NCBI GenBank assembly: GCA_947172415.1
Contig: OX359202.1
Span: 4,512,899 to 4,576,898, forward strand
Source of the DNA: Chondrosia reniformis
Taxonomy: Eukaryota > Porifera > Demospongiae > Chondrillida > Chondrillidae
DNA length: 64,000 bases
Direction of reading: 5' to 3'
Numbering within the stretch: position 1 is the stretch's first letter; every line of letters begins with the position of its first letter. Positions 55,587 to 64,000 of the stretch are shown here, piece by piece. The notes under the pieces were generated by a model that saw nothing but the letters and a program-made list of their open reading frames with translations, had not been told where the DNA came from and did no database searches. The translations under genes and the position numbers were made by a program.

Positions 55587-56227
55587 TCTCATTCCCACAT
55601 GTATATATGTTCGCTGTGTATATACACATGTGTTCCTGTATGTAGTATATATATACTGTAGATTTTAGCTGGCTAATTCAGTTAATAATAATTATTATTG
55701 GATGCATGTAAACTACTATGTAAATACCCTAAACTAGAAATTCATGAAAATTATGCAGAAAGTTTAAATATCCCAATTAAGAGGAGAATAATGTGTATAA
55801 AAATATTCAGACTTATATAGACTTTATTAACAGAAAACAATTTAATTTTTAAAATAATGAATAAGTGCTAAATAGTGTAAGGTGCATGATTGTGTATATA
55901 CAGTATGTTATAGCCATAAATATAATATTGAAGAAGAAAACAGATCGATAAAGTGTTTATTATATACATGTTTGTGTATATAAACGTATAAACAAGATTT
56001 TTAAATTTGAAAGTCAGTCAATAGGTTGCATTTAATACAGTATATACAGTATGTATAAATGTTGACTATCACTAAAACAAGATGGCTGACAAGTGTTACC
56101 AAGTGTTACCTCATCTTATCATTTCCAGGTATGTATGTATGGGCTTATATTCAGCTCATTATCGGTATTCATTTCATCTCTAAAGAAATTAATTCTATAG
56201 TGGGTCTATGTAATATTTTAGGAGCTA

Positions 56228-56475
56228 CTGTACACTCACTGCTCCATCAAGTCCTCCTTGTTTTGATCAAACCTACAAGTTATCATGTACACATCCTGTA
56301 CTTGATGCTGATACTAATGTCAGATGGGAGAGAAATGGAACTGGATTTAATCCTCGGTCTACTCCTAATCATGATGAAGATGGTAGCTAATGCATCTACT
56401 ACTACTGCACTGTTACTATATAGAGATGAAGGTGATCATACTCCAACTACTACTGCTCTGACTATCACTGTGACC
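56228..56475 (+). pseudogene. Ig-like domain relic 2
   Basis: One frame reads YKLSCTHPVLDADTNVRWER ... HDEDGS, then TAA, then CIYYYCTVTI; the next frame continues DEGDHTPTTTALTITVTR. The Cys-Trp-Y-x-C spacing is Ig-like. A stop and a frameshift break it. Confidence 0.5.
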
Positions 56476-57099
56476 AGAGAAGAGTCTGAGAATAAAGTCT
56501 ATACCTACAGATGTTTCACTTTTCATCTTATAATGGTCTTTTTGATCCAAGCAGAATCATCAGTAATGTAAATCCATCTGTGTCAAGTCATGCAATAGAA
56601 ACATATATATACGTATGTTGTGAGTATAATTTATATATTCAAAGACCTCGAACTCTCAATACATGTACAATTGTAAGTAGGTATGAACTATACTGAACCA
56701 CTCCCACTTCCCCAAACCCCCTCCACTTCCCTATACCTAACCACCTCCCATCCCCCTTATCTCCCTCCCCCACACTTCACAGTTGCTCCTCCTCTCTCCT
56801 TAGGACAACTCCTGGTCAGACAGTAATGATAATGTAAGCACCTTTCACTCAAGTGATTTACAAGACCATCAGCACTGTTCAACTGACGTATTTAACTGCT
56901 TTCCACTTCACTGATTCATTGATCACATCATTTGTACAGTACAGCTTCTTCAGTATATATCATATAGTCAATTGTATTCATCTGTCAATCATTATAAATT
57001 ATTCACTTAAGGATGTGTATATAAATACATACATACAGTAAGTACGTACATAAAAATTAGTAGAAGCAAAAATAGAAGTATGACAACTTTCCTAGAATA

Positions 57100-60000
57100 T
57101 TATAGAGAGAAATCAACTGAAAGAATAGAGTGGTTTGTTTGAAGTGTCTGTCTGATCTGAACTTGCATGGATTCAGGTACACCCTTAAGCGCGACTCTCT
57201 TAAGATGATTGTTCTGTGAGAGACCTTTTGCAACTGCAGTAGCTCTTTGTGTAATGATCATTTCATCTTTTTCACTAGACCAATGCAACTCCATCTGAAG
57301 AGTCTCAATATTCACTTGACTACAAGCTGATGTCAATCTGGACATGTCAAGTTCCTGTACATAACAAGAGATACAACATTACTGGGTAGACTTCTCTCAA
57401 CAATCAACTATCATTACAAATTGAACAACAAACTCCAAATATGGTGACTGGACTACGTATAGAACATGTCATTATTAGATTTAGATTGAACAAACAAATA
57501 AACAAAATGTATATTGTACAAATCATTTTAAATAAATAAACTTACTTTAGACCAAAATGGGTGTGTCACTATCAACTCCTTCAAAGGACGTCTAATGGCT
57601 TCCAGTAATGGTAATGGATGAGAATCCTTAACATGAAGTGTCACCAATTGAGGCATTGACACACACTGAGCTACATCTTCCTTCTTTAGACCTCCATAAC
57701 CTGTAATGAGAGTTGGTTATCAAATGTAACTAACTGTGAATATCACTTCACCTGGACCAACTATAGTTCACTATATATAGGACATGTCATCTGATAACAG
57801 GAGAGAGGAACAGGAGAGAGGTACAGGAGAGAGGTACAGTGGAGAGAGGAACAGGAGAGAGGTACAGTGGAGAGAGGAATATCTCTCAATCAGATACTCT
57901 CTTCACTGCTGACAGCACTTGAACACCACCTTCTGATACACAACTTACAACATATCAGACTAGACCATGCAGTGTCAAGTGCTACATTCAACATAAAAGT
58001 GGTCATCAGAACACTCACTGTAAAGTGTCAGCTTTTCAATTGATCTGCTAACAGAGACACACTCTAAAATGGATACAGCATTGGACCCAAGTTCCAGTTC
58101 TTTCAATGTATTGTTGTCCTTCACCTTTGACCTCAGTAAGGACACTTCCTGAATCATGATAAATACAAACGTCATGCATGTATCATAATGAATTATATTA
58201 ACAAACACACTGGACACACTCCATATACGTACGTACATACGTATATACGTACATATACGTATGTGGTACTACAGTTTAAGGAGTGTCTACACTCATGTAC
58301 ACTACATTAGCTGAGATTTCACAGAAATACAATATGTATATAACAAGTAATACACTTACATCTTGAATGGGTTGGACAAAGTTATCAGATGTGAAGAGAG
58401 TTAGTTTCTTTAGTTTCTTCAGTGAAAAGACTTCAGCCAAAGCTGACAGAGAAGTAGCTGTAACAACTAATAGTCTTAGCATCTCAAGTGATTGTACTGA
58501 CTGAACAAAGCTCTTTGCATCTACATAATAAAATTGCAACAAACTTTCAATTCATAAATATATTTCACACATACATAAACTGCATGGAATTACAGTAATT
58601 ATAATGTAATCTCACCATTTATTGAAAAGTCGATAAATGCAATTGTAAGTTTGACCAGAAAAGGGTTCTTTTGGCAAATCTTCAAAAAATAATTGATTGG
58701 TATGTTGGAAAGAATAAAAATGATTTCCTGTAAATGTGAACACTTGCTCAAGCAATGTGACAATGCCATCCAATCAAAGGAGGAGAGGCTAGCATCTATA
58801 TACAGTGTTGGCTGAAGACGCTGCACAACTTGTTCTGTGAATGAAATGTTTTGAGACTCAAATAACGAGTGAAACAGGAACAATACACTTTGATCCGAAA
58901 GATTAATCTCATTTGGTAGTGGTCTACTGAAAACTGCTTTTTGAACTGCTTTTGATTTCAATCCCGTCAGTCCACAGTAGAAACGGAATGCCATAGCAAC
59001 TGAGGGATTGTCCATGTTGTCACTCCAAAATCTCACTTGTTTCTCTTCTGGCAGACACTTCAGCTCCTCTGCACTCAGAAACTCCTGAAGAGTAGCATGT
59101 TGGAGGTTGTATGTGCGAATGGTTGAGAATGCCACTTCCTCCAAGTGGACATTCAGGAGACCCATGCAGTCAAAGTCCTCTGGTACTGGACCCTCAAACC
59201 CAAACACATCTCCGACCATCTTCTCATCAAACACAAGGATCTTTGGATCACTAAGGAGACCATTGAGACACAACTGGCTTAGCTTACGGACCAACTCAAC
59301 TGCTTCACGAGGCAAATCATTAAAGCTGGCAATGGGAGGCAAGTGACTTTCTCCTTTCTTTTCTCTCAAGTATCGAAAGATGAGTTGCAGGAAGAAGGAC
59401 TGGTAGCAGCTGGTGATGGTGGATGGGAAGGACTGGCCCTCGTGTTCAAAAACAGAACACAATATGAACAGGTTGACTGGAATGTACACTGCTCCATTTA
59501 GATCAGGACGACACCTCAGCTCACTAAAGAACTTGGCAGATCTTGATTCATCTTGCTTCAAAAAGAAATTAACAAATTCTTTGATTTGTATCTCATTGAA
59601 TCCTTGAATTTCAAAGCACTTGAGATGGAGCTGTGATAAATGGCTGCAGGATCCAGGACGAGAAGTGATCACAATTGTGGCTTCTGGTAGTAGATCTCCA
59701 TGTAAGAGCTGATTCAGGCAGGAATCTTCCTCCTTCAGAAGATGGACAGCTTCATCAAGTCCATCAAATAGGAACAGAATGGACCTTCCCTTGCTCTTCT
59801 GCAACACACTTGACAGGCTCTGGAACACAATGTCAGTGTCCTTTCCATAGTAGGCAAGCAGATCTGGCAGGCTCTTGGCAGTAGATATGCGTTTCTCACG
59901 AAGTGGAAAAAGCAAAACTAGATCAAAGTCACTCTTGACTTCTCCAAAGGCATACCTTCTGGTAAGATGGCGGAGTAGGGTTGTCTTGCCAATGCCCGGA

Positions 60001-61325
60001 GCTCCAAATATCAGTTTCACACGATTTTCATCTTTAGCTAGTATCCTATCAGAAGGGATGGTCTGGTTGCCATGACTACCAACCCACTCACAGTTGGCTT
60101 TACACATGTTCTCCAGGAAGGCCTCAGCATTTCGTTTGGTCTTTTTAAATGGATCCTCTTCAACTACTCTCAGCTCTACATACTCCACCTTTGGAGCTAC
60201 CTCGACCGGCCGCATTCTCTTATAAGTAGATTTAACTGAATCGGAGTACACTGAGAGAAGCTGTAGTACAGAAGTTAAAAGTAAATAATTTTCTAGATAT
60301 AATTTGGACACATATGTACACAAGAAGAGTAAAGTTGACCCGACAGTGAACCAACATTTCTAGTATAGTATAGTATAGTATAGGTATAAAGGTTCCTACG
60401 CCCAAAATTTCTAATGCCGCAGAAGACAAAAAAATCACCAGAATTTGCAAATTCTAAAGGTAGTGTAGCAAATTTGAATCTCTCACAGTTCAAAATTATA
60501 TTTAATGAACCAGTTGATAAGGCAACAGTTAATGTTTCAGGAATCCAATACGTACTATACTATACATACTATACTACCCTACCCCACCATACTATACTAT
60601 CAAAGAGACCTAAATCGTGTTTAATTTATTAACAGATTTATTTTGAATCCCATTTGCTTTAGGATCATTTGAGTACAAATGTCAATCTCACCTTTTCTGA
60701 GACAACCACATTAGAAGGTTCACTCAAACTATGTCTACTGCTACCATCTCTGTCATCTGTTGGATAGCAAAGGAACTCGGTACACACCAGAAGATAGTAC
60801 ATTCACTCAATCTCACCTTTATCTTGAAAGTGTTTCAATAGATTGTCTGCCTCGGGCCTGCACTCACAGTCCACCAGTACACGATAGAGTGACTGAAGTG
60901 TCCTCTCTCCAGTTCCACCTGCTGATCTCCTCAACCACACACCAAAGACTGTCAGCAGACACTCATCATCCTTTGAACAATCACTCTCAATAGCTTCCAC
61001 CTTGTTGAAGGAGAACCCGAGAGCGGTAGCTGTCCTCTTCCACTTGTGAGGCACCTCATCGATGATGTACTTCTGGAGAACACTCATGTGATCCTCGTCA
61101 TTAAGAGGTACGTATACTACAGTCACGTGACGCTCATCTGAGGAAGGTAGAATAAGGTAGGTAGTATAAGTGAATGCGTCCATTGAGAAACTATTTCAAT
61201 CAATAAAACTTACATTGTTGTGAAATTGTACAACGAGATTCTTCTATACGATCGCAAATGCGTTTTTCTAAAGGTTTGCTTGAACATTTAACTGTAGTTG
61301 ACTGAGATCTGTTTCGCTTCGCCAT
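57100..61325 (-). CDS. NLR protein, DEATH-NACHT-LRR, seven exons, 922 aa
   Basis: Exons: 61214-61325 (ATG at 61325), 60817-61137, 58616-60250, 58360-58520, 58019-58148, 57546-57700, 57100-57354 (TAA); all in phase. Residues ~55-135 form a DEATH domain (LQKYIIDEVPHKWKRTATAL ... VFGVWLRRSAGG). NACHT: Walker A GAPGIGKTT at 227-235, Walker B ILFLFDGLDE at ~302-311, then TSRPGS. A winged-helix/superhelical region ends in LQHATLQEFLSAEEL. Each 3' exon carries one or two LRRs (LEMLRLLVVTA, LKELELGSNA, LVTLHVKDS, LKRVALKGV). Intracellular innate sensor signalling through DEATH adaptors. One LRR block per exon is the usual modular NLR layout. Confidence 0.92.
57785..57880. repeat. GGAGAGAGGTACAGT short tandem repeats
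   Basis: Irregular repeats of GGAGAGAGGAACA / GGAGAGAGGTACAGT in an NLR intron. Confidence 0.7.
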
Positions 61326-61718
61326 CTATATACCGTATGGGGTGGAATTGTTCGTGAGACGAAATTTTCAATTGCCAGCAGTTGAACTAAAATTTTGCGC
61401 TTTTATTTTTGCGAATAGCGATGGGCGAGTGGGTGCATACGGTACCCAAAATTGCCTCAGTTAGCCTTATCACATGGTCACTGTCTTGTTTCGTTATATT
61501 TTCCAGATGTGTTAGTGGCTGTTGTGACACTGGTCATGTGATAAAGCTAGCTACTTCCAACTTCTTTATATACAGTACATGTATACTTCACTCAATTTAA
61601 TACCTGTAGCTGCTTCAAAGATAAATTGAAGAATGAAATTCGAAATCATCATTTTGTGATACTATAGGGGATTTCCCTTTAAAATTATTAAAACTACAGA
61701 GATCTATATTCATTTATC

Positions 61719-62180
61719 AGAGAGTACGGTAGTACTCTCTATGTAGGGATGGTACGGGTTGTTTCGTTTTCCCCATACATTGGTATAGGAGCAAAATTCC
61801 GAATTAGGCTGAAAATCGCCAAAACGAGACTATGTAGAGTTAAATATAGAACAAACATGCTATAAATTGGCCTTGAAGGCAAGCGACCGTGTATCGTTGG
61901 CAAATGAACGAACTTTGAAATCTCCCATTTTCGTTTTCTTCTTCTTCATCTTCTTCTTCTTCATCTTATTCATCTTCTTCGCCCGCTGTAACTAAAAAAC
62001 GAAATAAGCCTTCGGACTACTTCTTAATCGAAATTACTCTAAATTTTCCGAGCTGTATTCTTTTGTAGAAGCGAGAGCGATAACGCTATTATTGAGTATG
62101 ACAGTTTTCATGGCTCAAGAGTCAAGACCTCAATAAATTCGCCATTTTAATGGCGTCATAATCAGTCGAAGATTGCGAAC
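61719..62180 (+). repeat. TAGGGATG-hairpin repeat, type A body
   Basis: Hairpin AGAGAGTAC/GTACTCTCT (61719-61740), then ATGTAGGGATGGTACGGG. The body includes a (CTT)n-rich run and ends near GCCATTTTAATGGCGTCATA. The body matches the minus strand of 21985-22380 and 18685-18990. Confidence 0.75.
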
Positions 62181-62239
62181 CAAAGTGGTTTAAAATACAA
62201 CGAATTCCTAGCTTATGCTCCATAAAAAGTACAGAAACT

Positions 62240-62495
62240 AGAGAACAATAAAAATTTTCTACAAAAATAGTGAAGATGTAGGGATGGCACAAAAAGCATA
62301 GAAACAAGAAAGGGATGTTACACAGTGAAGCATTAGCTATGCATGAATCCTACAAGCAAGGGTGTTGTATGATTCGTGCATATATAGCTAATGCTTCACT
62401 GTGTAACATCCCTTTCTTGTTTCTATGCTTTTTGTGCCATCCCTACATCTTCACTATTTTTGTAGAAAATTTTTATTGTTCTCTATATTTTGTAT
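62240..62495. repeat. Large palindrome with TAGGGATGGCAC motifs
   Basis: Arms of ~115 bp (AGAACAATAAAAATTTTC ... GCATTAGCTAT) meet at ~62367. TAGGGATGGCAC and its complement lie ~40 bp in from each end. 18520-18680 is a single-arm copy. Confidence 0.85.
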
Positions 62496-62499
62496 AAAA

Positions 62500-63027
62500 T
62501 AGCCATGGGTAAATATATTACCTCATTGTATCTGTATATTATATACACTGTGTTCTGGTCATAAAGATATGATGTAAGTTAGTGACTCTATTAATATTGT
62601 GATTGTCATGTTAGTAGTTGCATATGATGTACACTGAGATGTATCAGGTGCTCCATTGACAAGGAGACAGTGGGTGATGTAGAAGAAGATATCTTTGTAA
62701 CAAGACATATTGTAGAATGATGCATGGGATATGTAGTTCCAGTTAAACTTCGCTACAAGTAGCTTATTCGGTAGCTCCTTCCCGAAGGAGAGCATCCACT
62801 TGTCATAGCCGTTCACAAAGGAGGATCTTCTTTAGCAACGAGGCGGCAATTTCTAGACATGCCAAAAACAACATTTAGAGGGCTATATTGCAATTGGTCA
62901 TGGGATGCCTAACATTATTCATAATTAAGGACCCTCCCAATACACTTTTGTCTGAGTTTATATATCCTTACGTGGGATGACCTGGGTCCGATGACCTTCT
63001 TGGCATCAGACTGCTATGAATAATATC
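62500..63027. other. Intergenic, one unassigned minus-strand frame
   Basis: 62559-62816 (-) has an open frame with normal-looking composition (NGYDKWMLSFGKEL..., VAKFNWNYISHASF) but no recognised domain and no partner exon. Otherwise nothing is seen. Confidence 0.3.
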
Positions 63028-63110
63028 AGAGAGTACGGTAGTACTCTAAGTATGGCCCGAAAAAAATGGCTGCCGTATTCAATGTATTACGGATTAACAC
63101 CTTATAAGTA
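63028..63110 (+). repeat. TAGGGATG-hairpin repeat, type B copy
   Basis: Hairpin AGAGAGTAC-GGTA-GTACTCT, then AAGTATGGCCCGAAAAAAAT and GGCTGCCGTATTCAATG, as at 28851 and 49549. Confidence 0.7.
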
Positions 63111-63282
63111 GGCAGCCAATGCATTTTTAGCTCTTTTAAACTCGTAATGTGTCTTTTTTGTACGATTTCAATTGAGGGAAGCTGTTTTCAAGAGCGCATA
63201 AAGGCTCCAAATTTGTAAAACGGTTTCAGGCCTACTTCCGGTTTTTCTCATTTTCTTCTTATTCTTTTTATTCTTATTAAAG

Positions 63283-63582
63283 TAAATAAAAACATTTAAA
63301 AAATGAAACGAGAAGTAGGGATGACAGTCCCTGCAACAGTACCTATCACATCTAGAAAAAGCAATGAAACAAGACAATGATCATATAATAAGGCTAACAA
63401 TACACAAATGGAATATATACTGCCTCAAATTTCAGTGATTTAACAATACACATCACTTCCATGTTTGGGCGCACCATGATGGCTGAAGTAGGGATAGTGC
63501 GCCCAAACATGGAAGTGATGTGTATTTACTTTACCTACTTTATCTACTTCTCATTTCATTTTTTAAATGTTTTTATTTATTT
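63283..63582. repeat. Imperfect palindrome related to 29603-29945
   Basis: AAATAAAAACATTTAAAAAATG at the left is complemented at the right. The centre has TTTGGGCGCAC / GTGCGCCCAAA. TAGGGATGACAG occurs in the left arm. Confidence 0.75.
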
Positions 63583-63874
63583 GTTATATATTCCTTTTGC
63601 AACCATAAGCCATATAAATAATACCTTATACCCAAGTTTATAGATATATTATAGTATGTCATATATATATATAAACAATGAATACTATATGTAAATATAA
63701 TTATAAGAGTGTCTAAATTAATCAATATTCAATTATTCATACTTTCCAATAAAAGCAAAAATCACTGGAAACATAATGCCAAACCATAAATTATTATTGC
63801 TTTATAGCAACTATATGGTTACATGAGTATCTAAGTACTGGTTCAGCAAATCTAACTGATAAAGCATTTTTGAG

Positions 63875-64000
63875 TCACACTTTGTTGAGAGGAGGAGGAA
63901 AATATGGTCCCTCCAATGCCTCCTTAGCGTACAGCCGTGCATACAAGACAAATGTTCCATATGGTGCAGGAAGCCAATTGCTCTCTTTGTCCTTCCCTGG
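63875..64000 (-). CDS. DUF1254/DUF1214-family protein, C-terminal end (cut by window edge)
   Basis: 42 codons ending in TGA at 63875-63877 read KDKESNWLPAPYGTFVLYARL, then ALEGPYFPPPLNKV. The ESNWLPAP-G-F-L-RLY--(K)EAL-G---PP pattern is the conserved C-terminus of DUF1214 proteins, which usually follow a DUF1254 domain. The family is mainly bacterial and its function is unclear. The rest lies beyond 64000, so intron content and full length cannot be judged. Confidence 0.72.
   Translation of the reverse strand, partial: PGKDKESNWLPAPYGTFVLYARLYAKEALEGPYFPPPLNKV

Noticed and set aside
59107-60075. Plus-strand ORFs across the DEATH-NLR exon
   Set aside because: Antisense shadows of the NACHT exon; composition follows the coding strand.
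61719-61780. Helitron 3' end
   Set aside because: The hairpin is there, but CTRR does not follow it and the adjoining TAGGGATGG suits hAT-like ends better.
62559-62816. Minus-strand ORF starting NGYDKWMLSF
   Set aside because: Plausible composition but no family, no splice partner and no conserved motif; noted only in the spacer entry.

Overview
This 64 kb window reads as animal nuclear DNA, most likely from a demosponge such as Amphimedon. It is AT-rich with many short GT-AG introns. It carries two NLR innate-immune genes of the sponge/invertebrate type (CARD-NACHT and DEATH-NACHT-LRR) and is packed with LINE relics, foldback elements and minisatellites. The sponge assignment is an inference from gene content and style; no sequence search was possible. 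I built the gene models by hand: exon phases agree, splice sites were located, and lengths match known families where a family is known.

Layout. 1-1651: the 3' end of a LINE. 1979-3296 (-): a small two-exon gene of unknown function. 4.1-6.6 kb: MITE, LINE and Penelope-like relics. 7617-16640 (-): a complete 12-exon cysteine sulfinate/acidic amino-acid decarboxylase (492 aa), with a dead LINE carrying a PHD-finger ORF1 inside intron 9. 16.6-23.5 kb: a repeat island containing a 2.8 kb transposon with ~480 bp terminal inverted repeats and an internal spliced ORF that starts with a 2A-like translational recoding motif. 23520-32175 (+): a nine-exon WD40-repeat protein (707 aa). 32307-34923 (+): a CARD-NACHT NLR (807 aa) starting only 131 bp after the WD40 stop codon. 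35630-37186 (-): an intronless flavin monooxygenase (518 aa). 38040-48441 (-): a nine-exon GH63/MGH1-like glycoside hydrolase (941 aa), sharing a 156 bp divergent promoter region with ARFGAP1 at 48598-52312 (+, 402 aa). 54.5-56.5 kb: decayed Ig-like domains around a possible transmembrane/tail exon pair. 57100-61325 (-): a seven-exon DEATH-NACHT-LRR NLR (922 aa). 61.7-63.6 kb: hAT-like palindromic repeats. 63875-64000 (-): the last exon of a DUF1254/DUF1214-type protein, cut by the window edge.

Most notable signals. (1) Two unrelated genes each carry a minisatellite whose unit (45 bp and 39 bp) copies the end of an exon plus its 5' splice site, giving arrays of duplicate donors. (2) A ~240 bp dispersed repeat contains a hammerhead-ribozyme-like core with a complementary stem I. 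(3) A 2A-like motif heads the ORF of a hAT-like inverted-repeat transposon. (4) A repeat family has a perfect terminal hairpin next to a TAGGGATGG end. The genes form no evident pathway, but two NLRs, Ig-like relics and a WD40 gene abutting an NLR give the right half an immune-recognition flavour.
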